64,000 nucleotides of DNA from Pseudarthrobacter sp. IC2-21 (GTDB lineage: Bacteria > Actinomycetota > Actinomycetes > Actinomycetales > Micrococcaceae), in contig NZ_CP139145.1 in assembly GCF_034048115.1 (NCBI RefSeq), positions 4,092,001 to 4,156,000 on the forward strand, in the 5' to 3' direction. The position numbers and the translations under genes are program-made. Position 1 is the first letter of the stretch, and the number at the start of each line of letters is the position of its first letter. The notes beneath the pieces are model-generated. The model was given only the letters and a program-made list of their open reading frames with translations. It did not search any database and had not been told where the DNA came from. Shown piece after piece: positions 1 to 10,873 of the stretch.

Positions 1-195
1 CAGGCCGCGGAGCTCGCCGGGATTTCACACACGTTTCTGCGCAACATGACCGATCGCGGCGAGATTCCCGTGGAATACCGCGGCACGCACCGCCGGATCA
101 GGCTGGCCGCCATCATGGCCTGGCTGGAGCAACAAAAGAAAAACGAGCACGCGAAGCAGGCCGAGCCCACAAAACAGCCCGCGGAATCGTCCTAG
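1..195 (+). CDS. Excisionase/MerR-type HTH protein, 3' end only
   Basis: The frame is open from the first base to a TAG, so only the last 64 residues are visible. They hold the second half of a short winged-helix domain of the excisionase/HTH_17 type: a QAAELAGIS helix, the recognition segment and the typical closing GTHRRIRLAAIMAWLEQQ stretch, then a charged Lys/Glu/Gln-rich tail. Such proteins act as excisionases or as antitoxins next to PIN-domain toxins. No toxin follows on this strand; the next gene is convergent and its stop codon overlaps this one by two bases. The start lies outside the window. Confidence 0.7.
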   Translation, partial: QAAELAGISHTFLRNMTDRGEIPVEYRGTHRRIRLAAIMAWLEQQKKNEHAKQAEPTKQPAESS

Positions 196-1409
196 ATCCG
201 GGGCCGCGCGGCCCAGCGGCGCATCTTCAGCGCGGCGTGCAGTTCGAGCCTGGGCATCCCTTTCAGGGGGTCGACGCCGAGGAGCTGGCGGATGCGGCCC
301 AGGCGGTTGTAGACGCTGCTGCGGTGGAGGTGGAGTTTGGCGGCCACGTCCTGGATCGAACCATCGTTATCGTAAATAAGCTCCAGGACCGGCAGTAGCT
401 CGTGGTTCCGGTCGTGGTCCTCCAGCATTCGGACGTAGACGGATCCGGTGTCCGTCCAGGCCCCGGCTCCTCCGCCGGCCGATGCCAGCAACTGGTAAAC
501 GCCCGTGGCCCGGCAGTCCACCAGTTCGCCGAGCTGCGGATCCACGGCGGCCGCCTGCGCTGCCTGCCGGGACTGCCGGTAGGCCTCGGCCAGTTCGCGC
601 GGCCGCGCAAAGCCCTCGCTGATGCCCAGGATGATGCGGTGCACCGGCCGGCCCGAGCGTTTGGCGAGCTCAAGCTGGTAGTGGACCAGCACCTGGGCGT
701 GGTTGGCGCGCCCCACGGACTCGCTGAACAGCACCACGGAGTGGGTTTCCGTGCCCGCGCTGAACAGCGCCATGTCCACCCCCACCGTGGCCTGCAGGGC
801 GGCCGATCGGTGAATCAGCGTGGAGGCGATGGGGTCCGGGCCGCCAGCCCAGCCATCGGCGTCGAGCACTGTCACCATCTGCCAGGGACCCTTGCCTTGG
901 ATTTCCTTCCACCCGGCCACGGCGGCTACGGCGTTGGCCTCGCCGGCGCAGGCCGCCAGGAATTCCCGTTCCCGGCTGCGCCGGAACTCCGACTCGGCCG
1001 TGTTGGAATCCAGGAGGAGGCCGGAAAGCAGTTCGATCTCGCGGGTCACCTCCGGAAGCTGGGAGAGGATTGCCGCCGGGTTCTCCTCGGCTGAGTCCTG
1101 CTGCACCCAGAGATACCCCACGCGGAACCCGCGCACCATCAGGGGAACACAGACCCGGCCCAGCATGCCCAGCTCCGCGTTGGCGGGGAGCACCACGGGG
1201 CGGACCGCTGTGGCGATGCCGTGGGACAGCTGCCAGGCACTGACGTCCGCCGGCACCCGTTTGCTCAACAGGAAGTTCACCCGGACCTGGTCCGCGTGCG
1301 ACTGATTGGAGCTGTACGCGAGCAGCAGGCCGTCCAGGTCCTCCAGCGAAAGTCCGCGCCCAAGCTTCTGGGCGACCTGCTCCACGAGCTCTTCCACATC
1401 CTGCTGCAT
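192..1409 (-). CDS. PucR/CdaR family regulator, probably of alanine dehydrogenase (AdeR-like)
   Basis: 405-residue cytoplasmic transcription factor. The C-terminal segment (about residues 342-381) is the PucR-type helix-turn-helix: a conserved Asn-Asp-Gly before the first helix, then LHLHRSSVYNRLGRI as recognition helix. The N-terminal and middle parts are less conserved and match the general CdaR/PucR layout of a sensor-like region followed by a degenerate GGDEF-like fold. It is divergent from alanine dehydrogenase, and the B. subtilis ald activator AdeR belongs to the same family, so regulation of ald by alanine is the likely role (inference). The ATG start leaves 235 bases to the ald start. 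Confidence 0.85.
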   Translation of the reverse strand: MQQDVEELVEQVAQKLGRGLSLEDLDGLLLAYSSNQSHADQVRVNFLLSKRVPADVSAWQLSHGIATAVRPVVLPANAELGMLGRVCVPLMVRGFRVGYLWVQQDSAEENPAAILSQLPEVTREIELLSGLLLDSNTAESEFRRSREREFLAACAGEANAVAAVAGWKEIQGKGPWQMVTVLDADGWAGGPDPIASTLIHRSAALQATVGVDMALFSAGTETHSVVLFSESVGRANHAQVLVHYQLELAKRSGRPVHRIILGISEGFARPRELAEAYRQSRQAAQAAAVDPQLGELVDCRATGVYQLLASAGGGAGAWTDTGSVYVRMLEDHDRNHELLPVLELIYDNDGSIQDVAAKLHLHRSSVYNRLGRIRQLLGVDPLKGMPRLELHAALKMRRWAARPRI

Positions 1410-1508
1410 GGGCTAACACTACTGCCCCGCGGCTTCCCGAAGCGAACGGACACGAGGCGACACCTGACGCCCTCAGGCTAAACATTTGTCGATCTGCGGA
1501 AACCAAAA

Positions 1509-1542
1509 ACCGCGGAATGCCGCGGTCGCCGGGTGCCCGGCG
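1509..1542. promoter_or_regulatory. Two adjacent palindromes in the PucR-ald intergenic region
   Basis: A perfect 7-base inverted repeat (ACCGCGG at 1509-1515 and CCGCGGT at 1520-1526, 4-base spacer) is followed directly by a second (CGCCGGG at 1527-1533 and CCCGGCG at 1536-1542, 2-base spacer). They lie midway between the two divergent starts, as operator or attenuator hairpins would. Binding by the neighbouring PucR protein is inference. Confidence 0.4.
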
Positions 1543-1644
1543 GCCGGGATCGCTGTCAGCTGGGTCACAGCCGGATTTATTCTGGAATCACAACCTTACC
1601 CCGCAATTTCGGGCCTATCCGGCCAGAGAACATGGAGCCCAAAA

Positions 1645-2763
1645 ATGATCATCGGTGTCCCCAAAGAGATCAAGAACAACGAATTCCGCGTCGCCATCAC
1701 CGCCGCAGGTGTTCACGAGTTCCGCACGCACGGCCACACCGTCCTCGTTGAGCGCGGGGCAGGGCTCGGCTCCGGAATCACCGATGAGGAATACGCGATC
1801 GCCGGCGCCGAGATTGTGGCCGACGCCGACGACGTCTGGGGCCGCGCGGACATGGTCATGAAGGTCAAGGAACCCATCAAGGCCGAATACCACCGCTTCC
1901 GCAAGGGCCTGATCCTCTTCACCTACCTGCACCTGGCCGCCGAGCCCGAACTGACCCAGGAGCTCATCAACACCGGCGTCACCGCCATCGCCTACGAGAC
2001 CGTCCAGGAAGGCCGCAGCCTGCCGCTGTTGGCCCCCATGTCCGAGGTGGCAGGACGCCTCTCCGTGCAGGTTGGCGCCACCTCACTCATGGCACCGGCC
2101 GGCGGCAAGGGCGTGCTGCTCGGCGGCGTACCCGGTGTCCGCCCGGCCAAGGTGGTTGTCCTTGGCGCCGGCGTCGCGGGCACCAACGCCGCAGCCATGG
2201 CCCTGGGACTCGGCGCAGACGTGACCATCCTGGACATCAACATCAACCGGCTGCGCGAACTGGACGCCCAGTACGCCGGACGCCTCAAGACCGTGGCCTC
2301 GAACAAGTATGAGATCGAGAAGTCCGTGGTGGACGCGGACCTGGTGATCGGCTCGGTCCTGATTCCCGGTGCCAAGGCCCCCAAACTGGTCAGCAACGAG
2401 CTTGTCTCCCGCATGAAGCCGGGCTCCGTGCTGGTAGACATCGCCGTGGACCAGGGCGGCTGCTTCGAGGACACCCACCCCACCACCCACCAGGAACCCA
2501 CGTACAAGGTGCACAACACCATCTTCTACTGCGTGGCCAACATGCCCGGCGCCGTACCCAACACCTCCACGTACGCGCTGACCAACGTCACCCTGCGCTA
2601 CGCCGTGGCGCTGGCCAACCTCGGCGTCAGGACCGCCTTCGACCGTGATCCTGCCCTGGCAGCCGGCCTCAACATCGCCGGCGGCCACGTGGCACACCAC
2701 TCCGTTTCCGAGGCCCACCACCTGCCCCTGGTCGCGGACTGGCACGAGCTCGTTTCGGCCTAG
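1645..2763 (+). CDS. ald: Alanine dehydrogenase
   Basis: NAD-dependent interconversion of L-alanine with pyruvate and ammonium. The 372-residue length is exactly that of the family. The ATG at 1645 is preferred over an upstream in-frame ATG at 1486: the added 53 residues are not family-like, and a GGAG sits seven bases before the chosen ATG. Visible are the N-terminal [16 protein letters not shown], the catalytic Lys75 (MKVKEP) and His96 (YLHLAAEPE), the Rossmann motif [20 protein letters not shown], and the late [13 protein letters not shown] segment. The divergent PucR-type gene is the probable regulator. Convergent with the protease gene downstream. Confidence 0.97.
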   Translation: MIIGVPKEIKNNEFRVAITAAGVHEFRTHGHTVLVERGAGLGSGITDEEYAIAGAEIVADADDVWGRADMVMKVKEPIKAEYHRFRKGLILFTYLHLAAEPELTQELINTGVTAIAYETVQEGRSLPLLAPMSEVAGRLSVQVGATSLMAPAGGKGVLLGGVPGVRPAKVVVLGAGVAGTNAAAMALGLGADVTILDININRLRELDAQYAGRLKTVASNKYEIEKSVVDADLVIGSVLIPGAKAPKLVSNELVSRMKPGSVLVDIAVDQGGCFEDTHPTTHQEPTYKVHNTIFYCVANMPGAVPNTSTYALTNVTLRYAVALANLGVRTAFDRDPALAAGLNIAGGHVAHHSVSEAHHLPLVADWHELVSA

Positions 2764-2822
2764 CCAGACTCCATCGATCAATACTGGCACCAGCAACCGC
2801 GGCGGACGCCGGAGCTTAACGT

Positions 2823-2953
2823 CAGAACGGCAGCCATCCAGAAAGCGTGCGTCAAAGCGACGAAATGGGCCCACACCGGCAGGGTTCCCTGGCCGAGCTT
2901 GCGAGGCTAGGGGGCCGGTGGGGAGCAGCACGCGTTGGATGACTGCCGTTCTG
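2823..2953. repeat. Long imperfect inverted repeat between convergent genes
   Basis: The arms 2823-2850 and 2928-2953 pair over about 23 positions: 11 bases, one mismatch, 6 bases, a small internal loop, 6 bases. A nested stem follows (CCCACACCGGC at 2870-2880 with GCCGGTGGG at 2914-2922, two-base bulge). It fills most of the 205-base gap between ald and the protease gene. A bidirectional terminator or a small MITE-like element are both possible; neither a T-tract nor target duplications are obvious. Confidence 0.5.
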
Positions 2954-2968
2954 GCGACCTGTGACGGG

Positions 2969-4528
2969 TTAGCCGCCGATCGCCCGGAGCGCGTTCAGTT
3001 GGCCGTGGCCACTGAAGTTGTTATAGCCCGCGCCGCCCTTGCAGACCTGCGGCGCTCCATTGTCCAGCGCCGGGTAGAAGCTGTATATGCTCGTGTCCGG
3101 CGGGCAGGCCACCGGGTCCGCCGTGCCGGTGATGCGTGCGGCAACGGTTCCGGGGTTGCTGACGCCCGTGCTGACGATCAGTGCCGCGACACCGGCAACG
3201 TGGGGTGAGGCCATCGAGGTTCCCTGGAGGTAGCAGTAGGTGGCCCCGCTGGCGTCAACAACACGGCGGGTCGGCAGGCATGTGGTCGTCAGGAGGCTAG
3301 CCGGGTACGTGGAAAGCACTCGTCCGTTCGGTGCGGCAGCCGTCACCTGCAGCACCGAGTCACCGCCGGGTGCCATAACATCGGCAGCGCCCGAACCATA
3401 GTTTGAGAAGAACGATTTGAAGCCTTTGTTGCCGCTGGCCGTCACGCCGATCACGCCGGGAACCTCCGTGGGGATCACAGCGCACGCGTTGGTGATGTCC
3501 CGAATTACTGGCGTGGTGTCATCGGGGCTGGTGGCATCCTGGGTGGGATGGGCCAGGTCGTCCGCCTGGTTGCCTTCGGCTGCCACCACTGTGGTTCCGC
3601 TTTGCTGCGCGAACCTGATGGCCCTGCGCTCAGCCTCCCAGATGACCCGCTGAACGGGGTCGTTCTTGCAGTTGAAGAGCCAGGGGTCCGCAAAGTAGCT
3701 GTTGTTGGTCACCTGGATACCCTGGGTCCCTGCCCACATAAAGGCGCAGACTACTGCCTCGGGGAAGAAGAGGCCGTCAGCGTTGCCGGCCTTGATTCCG
3801 GCGATCTTTACGTTGGGGGCTACACCCACCATGCCGATGCCGTTCTTGGCCGCGGCGATGGTTCCCGCCGTGTGGGTTCCGTGGCCGTTGTCATCCATCC
3901 ATGCTGTGGGGCTGGTGTTCGGTACGCCGCCCACGCAGGAGACACTCTTGGAGAAATCAACGTTCGGGGCCAGGTCCGGGTGGTTGTAGTCCAGTCCGGT
4001 GTCGATGTCACCGACCACCACCGAGCGGCTTCCCCCGTTGATGGCACGGGCCGCCGGGGCCTGGATCTGGTTCATGTCCCACTGGAGGCCGCCAAGGGAG
4101 TCCTCCCCCGGCGCGGGCACGCCGGGTGTTCCGGGCTCGACGGCCGCTTCGTTGGTACCGTCCTTCCCGGCTTCAACAGCCACGCCGAATCCGGCAGTGG
4201 AGGCGGCTCCCTGGACTGCAGGGTCCGCCCCGCGGAGGGCGGCGTCAAAACCGGCCCGGTCCGACGTCACAATCGCCACGCCGATCTGCGGATAGGCCTG
4301 CACGACGGTGCCGCCGGCGCTGCGCACCGCTGACAATGATTTGTCCGCCACGCCGTTGCCTTTGTACAGCACGATGTAGGTCTGCTTGCCGCCCTGCGTC
4401 GTCGACAGGTTCGCGGCTTGTGCTGCCTGCCCGTCGGCCGAGACCGCCGCGGGGGCTGTGGCCGCAGCCAGGCCGATGGCGAGCGCCAACGCCCCTGCGG
4501 AAGCCACAAGTTTGGTGAATCCTTGCAT
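2969..4528 (-). CDS. Secreted S8 family serine protease (subtilase)
   Basis: 519-residue exported endopeptidase. Order: Sec signal peptide (about 1-31, ending near ATAPAAVSA), an inhibitor_I9-like propeptide with TYIVLYKGN near residue 50 and the IGVAIVTSD strand near 82, a linker rich in Pro/Gly/Glu, then the peptidase domain. The catalytic triad is visible: Asp176 (DIDTGLDYNHPDL), His216 (NGHGTHTAGTIAA) and Ser438 (GTSMASPHVAG). The oxyanion Asn is in VTNNSY. There is no sorting signal or extra C-terminal domain, so it is probably released to the medium. It appears monocistronic, with about 165 bases of upstream sequence. Confidence 0.95.
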   Translation of the reverse strand: MQGFTKLVASAGALALAIGLAAATAPAAVSADGQAAQAANLSTTQGGKQTYIVLYKGNGVADKSLSAVRSAGGTVVQAYPQIGVAIVTSDRAGFDAALRGADPAVQGAASTAGFGVAVEAGKDGTNEAAVEPGTPGVPAPGEDSLGGLQWDMNQIQAPAARAINGGSRSVVVGDIDTGLDYNHPDLAPNVDFSKSVSCVGGVPNTSPTAWMDDNGHGTHTAGTIAAAKNGIGMVGVAPNVKIAGIKAGNADGLFFPEAVVCAFMWAGTQGIQVTNNSYFADPWLFNCKNDPVQRVIWEAERRAIRFAQQSGTTVVAAEGNQADDLAHPTQDATSPDDTTPVIRDITNACAVIPTEVPGVIGVTASGNKGFKSFFSNYGSGAADVMAPGGDSVLQVTAAAPNGRVLSTYPASLLTTTCLPTRRVVDASGATYCYLQGTSMASPHVAGVAALIVSTGVSNPGTVAARITGTADPVACPPDTSIYSFYPALDNGAPQVCKGGAGYNNFSGHGQLNALRAIGG

Positions 4529-4692
4529 GGTCTAGCTCCATTTCTGCCGGCGTCGCAGCGGTAGCCACGTCCACGGGCAAGAGTCCTGGTTCACGATCCT
4601 GAGGGCTGTTGCCCGGATCCCTGCGGATACCCCGCCCAGCAAATGGGGTAACACCCGCAACACCAGACCCTAGTGACTCACCTCACACAATT

Positions 4693-5763
4693 TCAAGAGC
4701 GCGCGGGGGCGGCTTTCCGGGCTGACTCGATAATGCCCAGCACTGCCACCGCATCATCCGGGTCTACCGGCAGGGGCAGCGCGGAGGTGCTCCCGCCGTC
4801 GAGGATTTTGTCCCCCAGGATCCGGTAGAACTCCGGGTAGGCGCCCCGTTCCGTCGGCAGGGCATCCAGGTGCCCGTCCCGGCCCAACGCTCCAGCCCAC
4901 TCGGGCGCCTCCACGCCGTATGCGGAATCCAGCGGGCCGCCGCCGGCCGCAATGTAGGGCTCCTGGGGGTCCACCCCGTGCTTGGTGAAGGCCCCGGCGG
5001 AGCCGAGGATCCGGAACCGCGGGCCCTGCTGGGCGCACAGCATGTTCATGGTCAGGTGGCTGAGGACGCCCGACCCGTGCTGTAAAACCACAAACGCATC
5101 GTCGTCCGCCTTCTCGTCCCGCCGGCGGATCTGAAGCTCGGCGTGGACAACCTCCGCCGGCCCGAACAGCTGGAGTGCCTGATCGATCAGATGCGTGCCG
5201 AGGTCGAACAGCACACCGCCGCCGTCCGCCGCGGTGGCACTGGCCTTCCAGGCCTTCGAAATCGCCGGCGACCACCGCTCGAAGCTGGACTCGAACCGCG
5301 ATACCTCGCCCAGCGCATCCCCCGCCAGGAGCTTGCGGACAGTCAGGAAGTCGCCGTCCCAGCGCCGGTTGTGGAACACCGTGAGCACCCGGCCCAACCT
5401 GTCGGCCAGGGCGATCAGCTCCCGGCCCTGTGCGCTGCTGACTGCGAACGGCTTGTCCACCACCACGTCCAGCCCGGCCTCCAGCGCCGCCTTCGCCAGC
5501 GGGAAATGGGTGGCGGGCGGGGTTCCCAGCACCACAAGGTCAAGGTCACCGGCGAGCTCAAGGACAGCACCGCCGTCGCGCACTGTTTTGACGCCCGGGT
5601 ACCGCTGCGTCGCCGCAGCCTGCCGGCCGGCGTCGGACGTGGCAATGACGTCCAGCGAGTAGCGGGGGTCCGCGGCAATGAGCGGCGCGTGGAAGACGCT
5701 CCCGGAGAGGCCATAGCCGACGACGGCGGTCCGGATGGCGTGTTCAGGTTCAGTGGTGTTCAT
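4693..5763 (-). CDS. Gfo/Idh/MocA family NAD(P)-dependent oxidoreductase
   Basis: 356 residues, the usual family length. N-terminal Rossmann fold with the nucleotide loop GYGLSGSVFHAPL, the conserved lysine in VVDKPFAVS, and the catalytic Asp/His region GGVLFDLGTHLIDQAL; the C-terminal half is the mixed sheet domain that binds substrate and mediates oligomerisation. Relatives oxidise sugars, inositols or their derivatives, but the substrate cannot be read from the sequence and no sugar-catabolic neighbours exist. It stands alone between the protease and peptide transporter genes, with an inverted-repeat element just upstream. Confidence 0.9.
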   Translation of the reverse strand: MNTTEPEHAIRTAVVGYGLSGSVFHAPLIAADPRYSLDVIATSDAGRQAAATQRYPGVKTVRDGGAVLELAGDLDLVVLGTPPATHFPLAKAALEAGLDVVVDKPFAVSSAQGRELIALADRLGRVLTVFHNRRWDGDFLTVRKLLAGDALGEVSRFESSFERWSPAISKAWKASATAADGGGVLFDLGTHLIDQALQLFGPAEVVHAELQIRRRDEKADDDAFVVLQHGSGVLSHLTMNMLCAQQGPRFRILGSAGAFTKHGVDPQEPYIAAGGGPLDSAYGVEAPEWAGALGRDGHLDALPTERGAYPEFYRILGDKILDGGSTSALPLPVDPDDAVAVLGIIESARKAAPARS

Positions 5764-5781
5764 AGGCAGTACCGTACCCGC

Positions 5782-5893
5782 ACGCTCTCGCAGTTAATGT
5801 GCGTTAAAACCAAACGCTCTCTCACTCCCCGCGTATGACGGGCCGGAAGTGAGAGAGCGTTTAGGAAGAACCCACATTAAGTGAGAGAGCGTT
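5782..5893. repeat. Nested inverted repeats built on a GTGAGAGAGCGTT unit
   Basis: The unit occurs three times: as its complement at 5812-5825 (AAACGCTCTCTCAC), directly at 5849-5862 (GTGAGAGAGCGTTT, a perfect 14-base partner) and again at 5881-5893. A degraded fourth copy (ACGCTCTCGCAGTTAATGTG, from about 5783) pairs with the third (CACATTAAGTGAGAGAGCGT). The inner and outer stems are therefore nested. The right end runs into the stop codon of the peptide-binding lipoprotein gene. This resembles an extragenic palindromic element or a compound terminator. Confidence 0.6.
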
Positions 5894-7613
5894 ACTTCTT
5901 CTGCCAGCCGAGGGTGGTCCAGTCCGGAACCTGGGACAGGCTCTGGAACAGGGACGGGCCGTAGTTGGCCAGGCCGGTGCGGACGAAGGAGATCTGCGGG
6001 CCGTTCATGACAACGCCCATGGAGAAATACTTCGCCATGTGCTCCTTCTCCACGTCCATCGCTGCCTTGTTGCGGGCGGCGTTGTCCTCGATGGAGGCCA
6101 GATCGGCGATCTTCTTGTCCAGATCCGCGTCCCCGAGTTTGTTCTCGTTGACCTTGGAGTCGTAGTACTGCTTGACGGCGTCCGTTGCATCAGCACCAAC
6201 CGTGTAGCCGGAGATGCTCATGTCGAACTCGCGTGAGCCCAGGACCTTGCCGAAGTCGGCGGAAGCGCGCTGGTCGATCGCCACGTCCATGCCGCCGGCC
6301 TTGAGCTGGTTCTGGAGGGTCTGGGCGAAGGCCAGGGTGGTGGGGTCGTCGCCGAAGTTGCTGATCTTGAAGGCTGCCGGCTTGCCGTCCTTCTCCATGA
6401 TGCCGCTGGCGTTCGCGGTGTAACCTGCGTCCGTGAGGACCTTCTTGGCGGCGTCCGGGCCGGTTTCCTTGACGGGGTAGTTGTCCTGGTAGTACTCGGA
6501 GAAGGGCAACAGCATCATGGATCCGGAGCTGGGCTCCTCCCAGTTCAGGCCGTTGAAGCGCACCTTGCGGAGGGCCTCCCGGTCCACGGCCGCGAAAATC
6601 GCCTTGCGCACGGCGACGTCCGTGATCCGCTGCGCGTTCAGGTTCATGCCGCCGGCGAAGAGCCGCTGGCCGCGGCGGATATCGGAATCCTTGGTGCCGT
6701 CAAGCTGCTTGTAGAGCGAGATGGTGTTCGCGGACATGGCGTCGATCTCACCGTTTTTGAAAGCGGCGATCTGGGCGCTGGTTTCCAGCTGGCGGAAGGT
6801 CACGTTGGCCAACACCGGCTTCTGGCCCCACCATTTGTCGTTCGGCACCAGCGTTACGGTCTTGGCGGCGGTGTCGTACTGGTCCAGCTTGAAGGGACCG
6901 GCCATCCATTCGGGGTGCAGGTTGCCGTTGTAGCCGTCGTTGAAGATCTCGGGGGTGTTCACGGCGGGGTGGATGAGCCCGAAGAAGAGCGAATCCACCG
7001 GGAAGACCGGACGGCTGGTCTTGACGATGACTTCCTTGTCGCTGCTGCCTGCTTCGACGGAATCAACGAACTCGTACGCCCCGGAGCTCACGATGTCGTA
7101 GCCGGCATCGGCGCTCTTGAGGATGTTCCAGGTGTTCTTGAAAGCCTTGACGTCAATGGGGGTGCCGTCGTTGTAGGTGGCTTTGGGGTTCACCTTGATG
7201 GTGACGGTCTGCTTGCCGTCCTTGACCACACTGTCCACGGACTCGCAGAAGTCCGTGTTGGGTGTGACCTTGCCCTTGAAGTCCACCTTCCAGCAGCCGC
7301 CGATGCCGCCGCTGTTCATGCCGATCGGGTTCATCGGGACCTGCAGGGCGGAGTTGTCCGCACTGTTGCCGTTGTTGGAGAACCCGTTGAAGTCAGGCCC
7401 AATGTTGCCCAGCGGCAGGGTGACCTTGCCGCCCTGCTCAAGATCCGCGGCTGGTTTTTCGTTGATGCTGATGAGCTTGGACAGATCGCTGCCCGATGCC
7501 TGGCCCTTGGCCGTTTCCGGGCCGGTGGGGGTTCCCCCGCCACCGCCGCAGGCCGTCAGCGTCAGGGCTGCGGCAAGTGCCGCAGCTCCGCCGATCCTGT
7601 TCAGATTCCTCAT
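5892..7613 (-). CDS. Peptide ABC transporter substrate-binding lipoprotein (SBP_bac_5)
   Basis: 573 residues. The ATG at 7613 follows a GAAGGG and opens a lipoprotein signal: MRNLNRIGG, a hydrophobic Ala/Leu stretch, then the lipobox LTAC followed by a run of glycines. The body is the large family 5 solute-binding fold used for oligopeptides or nickel, with the usual early segment for the first lobe (VKDGKQTVTIKVNPKATYND) and a hinge region. It captures substrate outside the membrane for the permeases and ATPase encoded just upstream on the same strand. The 49-base gap to the ATPase stop suggests one operon. Its 3' end touches a repeat element. Confidence 0.93.
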   Translation of the reverse strand: MRNLNRIGGAAALAAALTLTACGGGGGTPTGPETAKGQASGSDLSKLISINEKPAADLEQGGKVTLPLGNIGPDFNGFSNNGNSADNSALQVPMNPIGMNSGGIGGCWKVDFKGKVTPNTDFCESVDSVVKDGKQTVTIKVNPKATYNDGTPIDVKAFKNTWNILKSADAGYDIVSSGAYEFVDSVEAGSSDKEVIVKTSRPVFPVDSLFFGLIHPAVNTPEIFNDGYNGNLHPEWMAGPFKLDQYDTAAKTVTLVPNDKWWGQKPVLANVTFRQLETSAQIAAFKNGEIDAMSANTISLYKQLDGTKDSDIRRGQRLFAGGMNLNAQRITDVAVRKAIFAAVDREALRKVRFNGLNWEEPSSGSMMLLPFSEYYQDNYPVKETGPDAAKKVLTDAGYTANASGIMEKDGKPAAFKISNFGDDPTTLAFAQTLQNQLKAGGMDVAIDQRASADFGKVLGSREFDMSISGYTVGADATDAVKQYYDSKVNENKLGDADLDKKIADLASIEDNAARNKAAMDVEKEHMAKYFSMGVVMNGPQISFVRTGLANYGPSLFQSLSQVPDWTTLGWQKK

Positions 7614-7662
7614 TGTTTTCCCTTCATAGGTGCGGGTGGTGCTTGTGATGGGTATGTAAAAC

Positions 7663-9896
<2,234 letters not shown>

Positions 9897-9900
<4 letters not shown>

Positions 9901-10871
9901 TTGCCGGCCCTCTGTCCGTTTTTCTTTTTTGCCCGGCCAACGGAACTGGAGCTGGGGTCGAAGGCGTCCCGAAGTCCGTCGTTCATCATGGCCAGGGACC
10001 CGGTCAGCAGAAACATCACCGTCAGCGGAACCCAGAACATCCAGGGAAAGGTCTGGACCTGGGACGTAGCGCCGCCGATCAGGACGCCCAGGCTGACGTC
10101 CGGAACCTTGATGCCGATGCCGATGAAGGAGAACGCGACTTCGGCCAGGATGGCGCCGGTGACACCCCGGGTGATGTCCAGGACGAGTAGCGACCCGATG
10201 TTGGGCACCAGGTGCCGCCAGACGATCCGGCGCGGCGGTACCCCCATGTACTGGGCTGCTTTGACGAAGTCACGCTGCATGAGCGACATGGACAGTGAAC
10301 GGATCAGCCTGGCCGTGCCCATCCAGCTGAACACCAGGAGAACGATGATCAGCAGGAGCCAGCTGGGGAGGTTCTGCTTCAAAGTGCCCCCGCCGCCGCT
10401 CGTGGCCACAGCCACCACCAGCAGCGCGGGCATCATGATGAGGGCCTCCAGGACAAAGAGCATGACTTTGTCCACTTTCCCGCCGAAGTAGGCCATGGTG
10501 CATCCGTACACGGCAGCGATCAGGACGGACACCAGGCCCACAATCAGGCCTATCAGGATGGAGATGCGGGTCCCTTCAACCGTCATGGCGTAGAGGTCGA
10601 TGCCCGCCTGGGAGGTGCCAAGGAAGTGGTCGCCGGAGGGCGGCATGCCAATGTTGAACGGGTCGATGGTTTCCTTGTCCCAGGGCGTGAAGAAGCCCCC
10701 GACAAAGGAGAAGATGGTCAGTGCCAGGAAGATGGCCAGCCCTGCGACCGCCGTCTTGTTCCGCATAAAGCGGCGGAAGATGATGGTGGATTTTCCGATC
10801 ACGGCGTCGGCGCTGTCCAGGTGCGCATCCTGGGCCACCGCTGCGGCATCAACTGAATTGAGGTTGGTCAT
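9897..10871 (-). CDS. Peptide ABC transporter permease (DppC type)
   Basis: 324 residues, starting at the ATG at 10871. A much longer open frame upstream in the same phase only reads through the preceding permease gene and is not family-like. It has an N-terminal OppC_N segment (FRRFMRNKTAVAG followed by the first membrane helix) and about six predicted membrane helices. The EAA loop that docks the ATPase is visible around AAQYMGVPPRRIVWRHLVPN. Two bases separate it from the stop of the upstream permease, and it overlaps the ATPase gene by four, so translation is probably coupled. Confidence 0.93.
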
Positions 10872-10873
10872 GG

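Noticed and set aside
1486..1644. 53-codon N-terminal extension of alanine dehydrogenase
   Set aside because: Not family-like, contains the intergenic palindromes, and a good ribosome binding site lies at the later ATG.
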